Source of the DNA: Dermanyssus gallinae
Lineage: Eukaryota > Arthropoda > Arachnida > Mesostigmata > Dermanyssidae
DNA: 64,000 bases
Direction of reading: 5' to 3'
NCBI GenBank assembly: GCA_003439945.1
Contig: QVRM01005255.1
Span: 10,001 to 74,000 of the forward strand
Positions 44,441-60,368 of this stretch are shown in pieces (position 1 is the first letter of the stretch; the number at the start of each line of letters is the position of its first letter). Under the pieces are notes generated by a model. The model saw only the letters and a program-made list of their open reading frames with translations. It ran no database searches and was not told the origin of the DNA. The translations under genes and the position numbers were made by a program.

Positions 44441-46118
44441 GGACAAACGTTTTATCACTTATATACAATGGTTTGTATATGTGTGAGTGTGCGCTTATCG
44501 AGCTTATTCGAAAATGTATCTTATCCGTAAGCTTGAGTGGCAGCTAGTGCAATATGAGTGTGGGTAACAGGGAGTAACAACATAGTATTTTAGAAATGCC
44601 CACTGCTGTAATAGAACAATGTTCAAGTTGTATATAAAATGTGTGTGCTGTTATGCACAGCCTCAGTATGTCGTGTCGGTGCCTCAACACCCTCCAAAAG
44701 CAAAACAGTTTTATTACTTCTTTAGTTTATTAAGTGTTTGCCTTACCGAACGAGCCACAAAAGAGAAGTTATTGCATAAGACAATTGTCGTAAGCAATAA
44801 CCCCGGAAGGTTCTAACTGATTTATGATAAACTATATGACTTCAATAAGAATCGACATGAATATGCACGCCCGTAAGTACAATATAGTCAGATGTCCACA
44901 ACGTCTACACAAGCATTGTTATGCAGCGACACGTGCCAGTATCCCTACAGTGCATACGACTGCATATCAAATCGACTGGCTAGGTAATCCACCGCGAAAG
45001 CTAGTTTAGGTGCTTGCATTCATATTCGTAGCAATTTTTAGCCGCACAGACAGTAATAACTTAGAACATTTTTAGACACTGACAAATAAATCACGAAAAG
45101 CAATTAAGTGAGGCAGTGAAGGTTGGCAGTCGTGAGCGGTCTGGAGAACAAGGGACAAGTTATTACTAAGGATCCGCCATCAATGTATGGAGGATACGGC
45201 ATACGCCTCAGGGAAGCCTATTAGTGCTCTATGATGGAGAGATCGCAACCTTCTCTAGTAGAAATTAGACGGCTTTCATAAGCCTAAAATTTGTTTCTTC
45301 TAGTCACAATTTAGCTAAACTGATATAATAAGGTACTGGAACAGAAACTAGGCTGACTTGGAAGGGTCACCTAAGTAACGAACACCCAGCGTTCCAAAAT
45401 CAACGGAAAGCTTAGCATTGTTTCAATAGGCCTCCTCAAGATGTAAGTCGATATAACTCTAGAAACATTATTTTATTTTGCCGTCAATTCGCCCTCGGAG
45501 GTTCTCGTGGCTTGCTGTGTTAGGACACCAACACAGTGTTCGTAACGTGAATAATGAAAATGCTTGTCTGCAAGTGGCATAAAGCCAGGCGTGCATTCAG
45601 AGTGGTCAGCGTTAAGCACTAAAGGTCAGCAGGCCTTTTTCATCAGCTGCATTGACGCGAAGATCCCGCCTTCTTTTTTTGGAGTCCTCAAAAGGGTTAT
45701 CTCTACAGCCTTTATCCTTAGAAAACGTTTCCGCAGTCGCCAAAAAGCGTAAGAGTGGGATTCCTTCTCTTCGTATACAAACCTACCGCACAAAGTGCAA
45801 TCGCCATCGCCTAGGAAGCAGGGCATAAACACCTATCACAGAGTTCTCAGAAATTGCTAAATAGCTTAACAGATTCATACGGCTTTGTGTGCGCGGGTTG
45901 CCCTCCCTGGGGAAGCAAGCCAATTCAGATCCCCAGAAGTGGTGGCTTATATCACACTTGGTACATCTTTTTTACGGGGATCGCACTCAGAACGAGAGTA
46001 CGACTAGTTTATTTAATGTTTCATTTGTTAATAGTCAAATATTAGTTGTTACTGTTACGGCATTTCTGGCAGTAGTTCCCCCGGCGATGGAAGCGACCCC
46101 ACTACGGCCACTGCATTG
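44441..46118. other. Intergenic DNA, nothing recognised
   Basis: No conserved coding sequence. Short open frames at 44619-44816, 45564-45752 and 45889-46149 have no recognisable domain. Confidence 0.4.
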
Positions 46119-46310
46119 TTACCCCAACGTTTCAATGGCGATCGGCTGATTTATGTATTGCGGCGACAGCTCCCTGTACTTCGACAATTTGCGACTTTCA
46201 GCAAGACGTGCGCTCGCGCCAGCTTCCCGACTTGTGCGCGCAATGTAACTGCTGGTAAGTGTACATGAAACCGTCGCGTCCCATACTAGCAGACGACCTC
46301 TTCCCATGGT
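46119..46310 (-). mobile_element. LINE-associated C-terminal protein remnant
   Basis: The minus strand reads LVWDATVSCTLTSSY, ARLAESRKLSKYREL and PIAIETLG. It is related to the remnant at 31730-32170. Only this short conserved block remains. Confidence 0.5.
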
Positions 46311-47079
46311 GTTAGGGTTTTTTCTTGGTACATCTTATTAATCTCCAATCATATTATACAGCAAGTTTGGTTCCAACAGCTATTAGGACTAGATGCTTCC
46401 AAAAGAAGTTGAACCTGATTTGGAAGTTTAACTTGAGTAAAATATGCTTCTGCACGGTCACCTAGCACACCAAGCGGTGCAAAATTTTCCCATATTACGA
46501 TGGGACGGTTGTAGCTGTCCTCTATGGCGATGGTGGTATGGGTATGGTGGAGTTCCCGCAAAAGGTCTAGAATGAACTTCTGCTCATCCCGGAACCCGGG
46601 GCCTGCCGACTCATAAGCCTCCTCGACACACTGAGAAAGGTTTTTGAAACTGTTTTGTTTTATAGTCTAAATCTGTCTCGCAGAATTTCGTTAAACGCGT
46701 TAACAGGTCTTGTCTGCAGTAGGCACGGGAATATCTTAAGAGTTACGTCAGATGGCGAGTTGTCAAGCTCGAGCGGGAGTAGATGCAGGGTTAAATGCAA
46801 ATCTTAAGCTTGGAGGCTAATGCACCAGATACATCCTTCCGCATACTTATTACTATGTTCTACAAGTTGTAAAAGGGGCTCCAAAAGCTCAAAATCCCGC
46901 TCGGAAACAAATGTTGCTGTTCGAAGACAATATCAGATCTCCTTGTGAGAAAGGCTTTTATGGTGTGCCTTTTGTTGAGGCACACCTTCACACTAAAGAT
47001 GCGTTTCATTGGGGCTTTGATTCCGTTTCAAATTCATGTTTTGTAAGATATGTCACGCACGACCGTAGAAATGTTGTCG

Positions 47080-47680
47080 GCTGGGGTAGCCCATCTCCAA
47101 GAGCAAACCTGGGGCCTACGATGGCGGACAGGCTCCGTAAGCCGCTCCGTGCCCCTCTAGAGCATGGACGGTCCTGGTCACCACCCTCTTCCACAAACAG
47201 CCGGTGAAAGCGCGCTTGTTCACTCTCATACCGAAGCCAAACGCAGCTGCGGGATCGTCGTCAATACACCGCCCTCGAAGCGTCTGAACGAAGAGGTCGA
47301 GGAGAAAGCCGCGCTGCCACACGACAAATACGCAAGAGCCGATCGATTTAACCGCCGTCGAACGAGTAATTTGGATAACGGAACCGCAACGGTTACTTAT
47401 TTTGCGCAATTATGTTTTACTCATCTTGCCGATGTGATAATACAGCGAATTGGCTATTAATAATGGACACACTTGAAAAGAAAATCATATCATTTTGCAT
47501 GCGACGGGTTCTTTCCTCGTATCTTGACGCGCGTTTACTATTGGGCGATGGCGAGGTTCTCTGGAATATACCGTATGATGGGGTCCTGCGGTTAGATGAC
47601 CTGCCGGACGGGGCGGACACAATCGCCTAAGCCGAAAATTTAGCGCTGATGGTCACCGCGCGGTGCTGAAGGCGCAAGCG
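47080..47680 (+). mobile_element. LINE reverse transcriptase remnant, R1/jockey-like
   Basis: Fragments in RT order on the plus strand: LIPKPNAAAGSSSIHRPR (RT start, cf. the L-PKP motif), then VLSSYLDARLLLGDGE, then WNIPYDGVLRL and DTIA, stop, AENLALMVTAR. The last is a decayed FADDLALMV catalytic motif. The usual GVPQGSVLGP segment between GDGE and WNI is deleted. Frames shift between the pieces, so it is dead. Confidence 0.65.
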
Positions 47681-47789
47681 AATGCGACTTTCTACAGAAT
47701 AGAGAAGTGAATGTCCGACAATCACCTACCTGTATCTGGCCCCTTGGAAGACAAAAGCTATCCACAGTGCCAGGCTTCTTTGGAGTTAG

Positions 47790-48720
47790 CAGGACATCGG
47801 CTGACTATTACACGAGAGGGTAAAACAGAGACTGGAACGAATAATTGATTATATGGACGAGATGGGGCTCAGCATAAACTGGCAAAAGACAGTAGCAGTT
47901 AAGTTTCGACGAGGGGGTCGATTAGCAAAAGACGACATTCTTCGAGCCAGAGGCGATGAGGTACATTTCGTAAATAAATTTATTTATCTGGGAGTCACTA
48001 TAACGTCGAATGGAAGCAGTTTCCGAAGGCATATAGAAAGCAGAGTGGGAAAAGCAATTCGAGCAGCAGCAGCAGCAGCAGCAGCAATTAAGAACCCGCA
48101 AATGTTGTCAATACATACCGCGTCCGCCCTTTTTAAAATTAAAATAGAACCAATAGCAACATTATATATATAACGGTATATCACTAATATGGGAAAAACT
48201 GGGAGAAGCAGATCTGCAGTTACTAGATAGAGCCAGATTTTTCTTTATGAAACGGGTTTTGGGGTTAGCCAATTCTTGTAGGAACAGGATGGTTCATATC
48301 TTAGAGGGGGAGTCTTTAATGATACAGGAATTACAACTTCGATGGGGTTTACCTAGAACGAGAGCATTTAAGGCCTATACTTTGAAGTGGACGGACAAAT
48401 TAAAGGAAATCGATTTAGGAATATATAAAACGGTAGCGATGACAAGCACGGCCTGGCGAGCAGCCGGATACAAGAGCAGACATTTAACTACGGCGTTTGC
48501 AGCCCACGGGTTTCATCACGTGTTATGTAGCACAGAAGATTTCCACATTCCTCAGGAGTGTTGCAGGTGCACGAGGTGCTCTGCCCAGTGCGATAGATAC
48601 CACGCCGCAGCATGTCTAGCAGTTCAGTCAATAGCTGAACTAGCAAAATGAGAGAAGACTCAATGACGTGAAGAAAGCACTAGTTCTGTCTGATGTATAT
48701 GTTTATAATTTTACCTAACC
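47790..48720 (+). mobile_element. LINE family B remnant, 3' half (copy 2)
   Basis: Two plus-strand frames, 47853-48173 and 48247-48651, match the C-terminal half of the RT at 50266-51819: FVNKFIYLGVTITSNGSSF, KNPQMLSIHTASALFKIKIE, then FHHVLC and the Cys motif CTRCSAQCDRYHAAAC. They are separated by a frameshift at a TATATATATAA tract near 48163-48178. The 3' end runs to about 48735. Confidence 0.8.
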
Positions 48721-48739
48721 TGGGTGTTAATAAACCATA

Positions 48740-49330
48740 ATAATTACACGAGAGGCAAGGTATCTATGCGTAACGCTGGTCACAAATTTCACCGGTCTAC
48801 CACACGTACTGCCACACTGCCAACACAGTACGCATCCTTGCTCGCGAGGGGGCGACAGAGGCCATTGCGCTGTATGCCTTGCCCATATGGGCTTCTAGGG
48901 AAAGCGAAGGCGCGATGCATGGCTTGCAACTCCCAACAAGCGATAGCCATCCGGGCCACGCGAGCGTATCGAACTGTTTCGACAGACGTCCTGTTGGCGC
49001 TTGCCTGCCTAATTCCTTGGGACATAGCTGCCAGAGAGAGAGAGACAAGAGCAAGCTGCACGCCGACGCTTCCTGTACGCAGACACGGGACCACTCCCTC
49101 GACACTTGTACGCGCATGTAGTCTAGCACACCAGCAGGGGACACCAGTTGAGTCTGGACAAGAAGCCCAATCAATTACCTTAAAACCTGGTATTCGCTCC
49201 AGGGAACACTCACATACCACTGTATCTGTGCAGGCGCTTACAAATCGCGATTCAGCATTGGCCCTCCAGCGACCACACCATGGCCGGATTCACTCCCTAC
49301 TTAGGACGTACTCGTGAACTAAGTTGACGG
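48740..49330. other. GC-richer block open on both strands, unidentified
   Basis: A 197-codon plus-strand frame (48724-49317) overlaps minus-strand frames of 143 and 125 codons (48789-49220, 48797-49174). No domain is recognised in any of them. It starts just after the LINE copy 2 tail. It may be the 5' or gag-like part of another retroelement, or a low-stop block without coding function. Confidence 0.3.
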
Positions 49331-49919
49331 TTGCAGCATAGATCTCCCCTGTCCTGGTCTCGAGGTAATGCTTTACAATTCCAAACCAAGGGAGGGTGAG
49401 AAGGGTGGTTTTAGGTGGCTAACACGCAAGGATTCGATCGAGTCTTATACTTTGCCCCGGCTTTTGGTCCTACACTACCCTCCACTGAGATTTTCGCGCG
49501 TAAAGGCATTTTCCAACTTTTAAAAAAAGAACCGCAAGCGGTTAAAGGTCCATAAAAAGACCATCAGAGTAAAGAGGCACATCTCGGCCAAACAGATTTT
49601 GGCGACCATTTTCTGGGATACAACGTGTATTTGATTAATTGGCATATCATTTTGGCTCTAAACGTTCTGGATATTTTGCTCGCAATATAAATGTTAACGG
49701 GGATCGCTAGACTAGATGTGCTGAGCTTCAGAAGGACTATACTGAACAATAAAGAGTACGTAGTATTTGTTTGACTTGCTATTTAGTATTTGATTGCTTG
49801 TATTCCATGCTACAAACTTTTGATTCACTTAGTATACGAGTACCAGGTCTATGCGCATCAAATCAGATTCCGTGGACAAAAGGCGCTGCTGTCGCTGTAG
49901 CTAGCACCCGATAGAAGGA

Positions 49920-50110
49920 AGCTCTCATCTGTTATCATTTGAAAAATCTGAAAAAAGCGACCGGAGCGCATGAAATGCTTGTCAAAGCTTACGGCGAGTA
50001 TACTCTCGGCAGATCACAGTGTTTTGAGTGGTTTCAGACATTCATCAGTGGCAATTTCGAATTGAACGACGGCTCTTTCATCTTTTGCTTTGAGTATTGC
50101 CGATGGCAGC
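49920..50110 (+). mobile_element. mariner transposase N-terminal fragment
   Basis: The plus strand encodes KKATGAHEMLVKAYGEYTLG, then QCFEWFQTFISGNFELND. This is the helix-turn-helix region of a mariner transposase different from the copy at 4573. The rest is absent. Confidence 0.65.
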
Positions 50111-50265
50111 GTGCAAGCTGTACGTACTCATATTAGAAAACATACGAATTTCAAAGGCTATCTATTTTATCTATATACACATCACATGATTTATTTACAC
50201 ACCAGATTGGGTAAAATATACAATAGTACGATCGATATCACTACAGTCTCGTAATGATATTAATA

Positions 50266-52160
50266 TTAAAAATCGTTCAGTGCCAGCTTTGTTAGAGAGG
50301 GGATTGCATTACACTCACTGCCATGATATCTTACACATATACCATAACAATATTTACAAACAAATGTGTCACAGGGTTCATGGCAAGCGTCTTTCTGACA
50401 TAGAAGGTGATGAAAACCGTGCACAGCAAAGCGGGTGGTCATGTGCCTGTTTGTCCTGCTTGTGCCCTTCCATTCTGACCTAACCATTGCATCTGTCATA
50501 TAAAAATGTGGATCAATCTCTGCCATTTTCTCGTCATATCGCCGTATGAACTCGCTGTATGCAGGGGTGTCTGGAAGCGCAAACTGTTTTTTGACCTGTT
50601 CCACGAATAGTGGGGCATCGCACAGCAAATACGTGAGGCGCTTGTATGCTGACGTATGTAAAACTAGTACCTGCTTCAAATAAGCTGGTTTCACACGATC
50701 GAGAGCACCAAGTTGAGTCGAGCTTAGTTTTGCCCATACAAGCTGGATCCCGTATGATGCAATTGCCGCTATTTTCATATCAAATAGAGCTAGCGCTGCC
50801 TTAATCGAGAGCATCTGGGGCTTCTTAAGGGTTGTCGCCGCAATCAAGGCTTTTCGAGACCTCTCCTCTATATGTGCAGCGAAGGTCTTGGCTGAGGGGG
50901 TCACTGTGATACCGAGATATGTGAATTTATTTACATAGTTCAGGTCTTGTCCATTTAACCTAAGTGTTTCGGTCACGGCCAGCCTGTCCGCGTGCCTGAA
51001 CTTCATAGCTTCTGTCGTCTGCATATTTATTTCAAGGCCTACTAAGTTCACGTATGCCGACAAAGTGGCCAGCGCCTGTTGCAGATGGTATCTGCTGCTA
51101 CTGTAGAGTACTAGATCGTCGGCATACATAATTATCTTGACAGCTGGATGTCGGGTCTGTAAACGTGTTGGTAAATCGGCTACCAGTAAACAAAAAAGCA
51201 AAGGGCTGAGATTATCGCCTTGAGCAAAGCCTGTCGTTTGTTCTATGCTTGGTACACCGTCGTCCAAGATGATCTGATTGGATTGTAGCACGTCCTTCAT
51301 CAATGTCAGCATCCGTATTGGGACCCCGATTTCGGCGAGTTTAAGCAGGACTCGAGTTCTTGAGCCTGAATCAAACGCGGCTCGGAAATCCACAAATACG
51401 CTGTATAAAAACAGTCCCTTTCGTGACAGGGTTTGCTCTATATCTGCAAGGAGGGTTGCACATGCAGTTAGTGTTGACCTCTGCGCACGAAAGCCATGTT
51501 GTTCGTCTGGTAATGCCTTTTTGTATTCGACGAACGACGTTAGACGAGCGGCTAGGAGGCTTGCAAGCAGTTTGTAAGCGCAGCTTTTCTTGGCAATGCC
51601 CCGCCAAGAAGAGGGCTCGGTCCGCGGTCTCTTGCCCTTTGGAATAAGTGCCATAACGCACTGTCTCCACGCTGATGGTAGTCGACCGTTGTAAATGCAC
51701 CTATTAAAAAGCGCGGTCCAGTGTGCGGTCATTGTGGCTGCCTGCTGCAGATGCTCATTACAGATGCCATCTGGCCGAGGTGCTTTGGTTCTCGGGAGTT
51801 GACGCAGTGCCTCCGCCACTTCTTGGGCGGTGAAGTATTCGTCCAGTTGAGTTCTCTATTTCAGATCCTCTTCTGACCAGACCGACATGCGAGTAGGCAC
51901 TGCCCTTGGCACTGTGTCATGTGAGCTGAGGATCGATCTAAAGTGGCCATAGAGTACATCGCTTTCAATTGGACATGCAGACCTCCCCTCCGAGGTGTTA
52001 CGGAGCCACAAATATGGATTTTGTTCGGTCTTCTGAAGCAGTCGAGTTTCCAGTTGTTGCTCGTGTTGCCTTTTAGCATTCCGCAGAGTTCGTCGGCAAA
52101 TGGACCTCGTCGTTGCCAATAGAAGTCTCATTTCCGGCCTTATGCGTTCCAGCACCTTTG
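50266..52160 (-). mobile_element. LINE family B, 5'-truncated, one in-frame stop
   Basis: A minus-strand frame of about 630 codons runs from about 52155 to the stop at 50266-50268. Its only interruption is a TAG at 51856-51858. RT motifs: IPKGKRPRTEP, FRAAFDSGSR, TGFAQGDNLSPLLF and the catalytic YADDLVLY. The C-terminus has a Cys/His cluster CKYCYGICVRYHGSEC (C-x2-C-x3-C-x3-H-x3-C). The endonuclease part is missing, and an in-frame stop lies just upstream of 52155, so the insertion is 5'-truncated. Little decay suggests a young copy; related copies lie at 47790-48720 and 60050-60300. Confidence 0.88.
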
Positions 52161-52369
52161 CTTATCTATTTACACGCAGTAGCAATATGGCAATATTTAT
52201 ACGCAATTGTGCTGTAGACTTATTTTAGCATATTTTACACCTATAACGGGCGTGTTATTTATGGTTGTCAAAGCGCATTAATCGAAAAAACCGTATAGAT
52301 ATACACAAACACCTCCTAAATTCGATCTGAGCATTAACCAACATAATCGCCTCTTTGACGCGAAAGTAT

Positions 52370-52502
52370 CTGGTTTATCATTTATTCTCAATGATCATCG
52401 CTCAAAGACAATTCGATCAATATGGGAGAACGAACCGGCGACACCCCGGTAAATGACGACGATCGCTAGCGCACGAGTCTCCTAGACCACGCCGCCACGT
52501 AA
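52370..52502 (-). repeat. tRNA-derived SINE (family S1)
   Basis: The minus strand starts GTGGCGGCGTGGTCTAGGAG (A-box region) and has the B-box region GCCGGTTCGTTC. It continues with TGATCGAATTGTCTTTGAGC and CATTGAGAATAAATG, matching the other S1 copies. Confidence 0.65.
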
Positions 52503-53079
52503 TTGAAAAAAAGCCTTAACTATGAAATGTGCTAGGACATTAAGGAAAGCTGAAGCTTTTTGATATACGCCAATATGAGCACAATTATAGATTCTGTTTG
52601 AATGGAATACATATAATCTGCTGATTGAATACGAGGCTAAGGCTGAAAATCGCCATAGGGCCATTCACAAAGAAAATTGTGGTGCTCGTTGATGAGCGAG
52701 TCAAAACTAAGGCTTTTCATACTTATTTTAAATACGTTCCTGTAAATAGTCAGAAAATTGTTAATAAGAAATGCAATATATTTTTATTTGACATTGTGTT
52801 CGCAACGCTCAAAGCACTTCCTCAGAAACATAACGCTAACCCATGCACATTTCCCTGTCATTTTTCTATATATTAAACAATCTTTTGTAAAACCTGTTTT
52901 TGTAATAGATCTACTGGTTCTACCAGCAACTATCGTCCCGGCCACTCAAAGCTATGTGGCCTGCCTAATCGTGGAATTAATGATCGCTGATACGCCCAGG
53001 CGAGTTCCTGACTTCTTGATTAAAACCAACACGGGAAGGCCCCGTTAGCACCCAACTGCTTCAATTGCGCACGCGTGGG

Positions 53080-53335
53080 CAAAGTAAAAGTGGGTTTCGA
53101 ATGCCGCATTTGCGCTTTTTGGAGTCCCTCAGGGATCTGGTTTGAGTCCGTTGCTATGAATATTTTTCTTTCATGGTATTAAAACACTGGCAAGGCATAC
53201 CCAGGTTTACGATATTTACTCCGCAATAAATTTAATACAACGTTGGTTTGACTGAAACAAAATGCCGATATCGGTACAATGTGCGCGTTTCTTAACACGG
53301 GCCAGAAAACTATATTTTTTATAGAGATATTTGCC
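53080..53335 (+). mobile_element. LINE reverse transcriptase remnant
   Basis: The plus strand reads FGVPQGSGLSPLL before a stop, then IYSAINLIQRWFD before another stop. These are the RT palm motifs with the YADD segment partly lost. Short and decayed. Confidence 0.6.
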
Positions 53336-53351
53336 TAAAGGTATTTTCTTA

Positions 53352-54004
53352 CTAGGACCTAGGCGACGTATTCTTTGCACATTTTAAATTTAGGCGACAC
53401 ATCTTGAGGTCCAAAATTATTGCATTTTTCGGATGTTTGGTCGTTTTTTTGTCCATCAATGTTTCTTTGGCTGTCCTTTCTAGTAGGTCTTTGTTGCGGA
53501 CACTGAAACGTAATACCAGTTCGTCTGCGTAAGCAACAGAATTGGCACTCCTAGTATGTGGGAGTCTATGTAGGTACTCCGTCGTAGGTAACGATTCATA
53601 GACCTGATCCCTGTACCATGGTCCAAGCCTTCGCAAGAGCGTGCTCGATATTTTAGATACGATACATCGTAAGTAGGGGACTATGTCCCCGTTCACAAGT
53701 ATTTTGCTTGTGATGCCACTCAAGAGCATATTAATAGCGTTTTTCCCTGTATTAGGGTGACTGTGCTGCAGCTGTGTTTAGCACTTTGCTGATGCCTAAC
53801 GATATGTAATGTTGGGCTCGAAAACCGTGTTGGTTTTTTGACCGCGCCTCCTTGTCTCTGAGTTCCGTGTGTAGTCATATGTTGATAATACCGAGGGTCT
53901 TCTTGCGGTTCACCGGGTTTCAGCAGTAGGGCGAGAGGTGCCGTTTTCCATGACTTGAGGTCACCTCTGCTAGTAAGCATTTGATATATGATGCGTGGGA
54001 ACAT
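53352..54004 (-). mobile_element. LINE reverse transcriptase remnant, opposite orientation
   Basis: The upstream frame (54004-53720) has LLLKPGEPQEDPRYYQHM, the RT entry motif. The downstream frame (53729-53352) has ANSVAYADELVLRFSVRNKD, a YADD-type catalytic motif with E in place of the second D. The segment between them is deleted. Dead element, convergent with the plus-strand remnant before it. Confidence 0.65.
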
Positions 54005-54807
54005 CTTTAGAGGTAGTCCTGCACGAGTGAATATAGGTGTTGATTGCTTGTGGTGAATTTGTATCGCAATGGCATTTTGGACGTGTGCGCTCGGCCGCTA
54101 TTCTGATTTTTTTAATCAAAGGTAAAACAAGCGTCTATTGCATCTATTTTCGTACAACTTCGGTCGTTGATGTATTTTTTTTTTTGTATAATCTGTTTAT
54201 CTTTACTTTAACCCAAATCAACAAAGCTTAAGAGAGACTGCATCGAAAGGCTATCTGAAAATATCTAAAAAAGAAAGCTGCGCGTAGCAAGCAACAGTTT
54301 CGGTACAACATGCTTGATGGTCGTATTCTTATTTACACTATTGTGTTGGCAAAGTGTGGATGTTGAAACGACGATAAGGTTTGCGTTGGACCGAACTGTG
54401 CTCACTCACAAGTTAACATTCTTAGATAAAGCAATCTTTCTTATCCACCAAAGAAAAACACCTCACATGCATTGTTTCTTCTTTACTGTATAAAATTTAT
54501 TCAAGCCTATTTACGTCTGATATGCTTCGGCACCACGGCGTCAGGTGGCGCAGCTCTCGTTGCAGTCGATATCTACGACGCATAAGTGTTGTTAGCCTGT
54601 CAAGATTTGAAATCAGTAAACTTTGAAGCGCTTGAAAACACATTTTCCACTCTATCTCCATCTAATCTAGGCAAACATATTTATATGCTCTCAGCATCTT
54701 TTTATTCTCCGTTTTATCTCCTACGTCTTCCTTAAGGTAGATTACACGGCTGGAGCATTGGAGTTTATAGTAAATAATATATATATATATATTTACTGCA
54801 TTACAGT

Positions 54808-54867
<60 letters not shown>

Positions 54868-55969
54868 TGCATTACAGTCGGCATTGATACCTAATGAGTA
54901 TTGTTTGCTAAAAACTGCAATTATTGTGTACGTATACAGGCACTAAACACATATTGCATTTAGATCTAACAATAGTGATTTGGCTTAGTGTGCATTTGCG
55001 ACTAGCAGAAACAAACACATCTTTTCAACAGCAGTTCACTCACGAAAGGTGTTTGAGCAAGTGTTCAATGTGGTCTGGCTACGCACGGCGCATGCATATT
55101 TCAACTGCGGCTTGCGGCAACCAACAAGAGATCGACTCGACCTCATGCTTTCGTAACGTGTGTATTTACATATGTAAATGTGCACCGGCACCGTTTTATA
55201 CGTACGTGAAGCCAACTAGTGGCCCTCTTCAGAGATGCTTACGTTTGTTTTTGATTGGAAATTGCGTTTGCGTAGTACAGAAGTGATCAAAATCTCGCAA
55301 ATACGTAAAGCAATTTTAATTCTGACCTAACTAAGACCCTCAGTTTTTACTACATTTTTACATTACTTTCAGATGCAGCACGTACAACATCAATTACGGC
55401 CTTCTTCTTCTTCTGCTTCAGCAGCGCCGTTCCGTTACAGGTTTGCGGCGCGCCCTATCGTTGGCCAGATGGACCGTACCGGCCTGTTGTATTTGTTCCG
55501 CATAGGAGACCCTGCAAATATCCACCACAACTGCACCAAGGTGTATCTTGCCAAGATTTACAACTAAGCCTGCCCAGTCGCCATCTGCTTGTTGACTGGT
55601 CCTAATTGCAATTCTGTTTCGAAAACATCATATTGCCATTCTGACTTGTTGGGGTGAGATATGATCTGCGCTCTCTGTGTGTGCGTTAATTAAACTGGCG
55701 CAGGCAGCAAAGAGATACTTTACTTTAGGTTCTCACTCAGGCGTCTGAATCGCACCTGAGCTACGCGCGTTCTCTGGAGAGGTGCCAAATGTTCGAGCGG
55801 TATGAGCAACGGTAATGCTTCTTCTTTGTCCATGCATTGTACATGTAGTGAAGCAGCAATGTGGAACGGCTGCCGAAGTTAGCAGGCCCCGGGACGATGT
55901 TGTACATTTGCATAAGAATTGCCCGAACGAAGGTCTGAACGCATTCTGTGCTTTCTGCACGCCGGAAGC
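54005..55969. other. Interval downstream of seipin
   Basis: Contains (TA)n tracts at about 54778-54793 and 54813-54867. Part of the right end is probably seipin 3' untranslated region. Open frames at 54924-55286 and 55373-55567 have no recognised domain; the latter follows an AG after a pyrimidine tract, but no partner exon is seen. Confidence 0.35.
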
Positions 55970-59356
<3,387 letters not shown>

Positions 59357-59805
59357 CTCACAGTACCAGCAGTCAAGGCACCGCAACAACAACAATAGCA
59401 ACAACCAAAACGCTCACACTTTAGTACCTAACCTTATGGTTAGGTTATGACAATTATTCATTACTATAGTCGACTACCAGGTGACAATTATGAATTACTA
59501 TAGTCGACTACAGTTGACAATTATTAATTACTCTAGTCGACTACCAGAATCATTTCCGCCACGACGCATACCCGTCTCGAAACGATATAGGCTTTTCAAC
59601 ATTCATTGTTATCGGGTGCATGCATGTGTACCCAAGAACAATACCCAAAAACAGAAAGCATATACAAGTAAAGTATAAGTCTACTTATTAGTGTAAATAA
59701 GTACTCAAGCACCACTTCTAACTAATTGTAATTGTGCAATTGTCTCGGGCTACGTCAATTCTCCAGCTCTGCTTGCATGTAGTTACCTTTGTGTCTTATT
59801 GTACA

Positions 59806-59876
<71 letters not shown>

Positions 59877-60049
59877 CCTTAGATCAAAATCTGTGGCTCA
59901 AGCCGCAAATATAGGCAGCGATAACCGTTGGCTTTGACTTCATGGACTTTGGTCTTAATCCACTTCATTTTAATCTAAACATTGCATGTGTCGTATATAA
60001 ATGTGGGCCGATCTCAGCTATTTTGTTTTCGTATCGTCTTATGAATACG
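59357..60049. other. Seipin upstream intron, nothing coding recognised
   Basis: Contains three copies of the short motif ATAGTCGACTA(C) between 59466 and 59543 and a 60-bp (TA)n at 59811-59873. No exon for the first seipin membrane helix was found. Confidence 0.4.
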
Positions 60050-60300
60050 TCATGATGCGGGAGTGCTTGAGAGCTCAAACTGTACTTTCATTTGTTCCAC
60101 GAATAGCGGAGTATCGCACAGCAGATAGCTGAGGCGGTTGTATGCTGATGTATGTAGACCCAGTACCCTTTTTAGCAGAAACGCTGGTTTCACGCGATCG
60201 GGTGCATCTAATTGAGTCAAGTGTAGCTTTGCCCACACAAGCTGGATCCCGCATGATGCAATTGGCGCTATTTTCTTATCGAGAGCATCTGGGGCTTCTT
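60050..60300 (-). mobile_element. LINE family B remnant (copy 3)
   Basis: The minus strand reads VLGLHTSAYNRLSYLLCDTP and FVEQMKVQFEL, close to LHTSAYKRLTYLLCDAPLF of the copy at 50266-52160. Only this internal segment after the RT domain remains. Confidence 0.75.
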
Positions 60301-60330
60301 AAGCGCCGTGACCAAGGCTTATATATGTCG

Positions 60331-60368
<38 letters not shown>

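Noticed and set aside
55373..55567. 64-codon plus-strand frame as a terminal exon
   Set aside because: It follows an acceptor-like AG, but no partner exon, domain or phase support was found.
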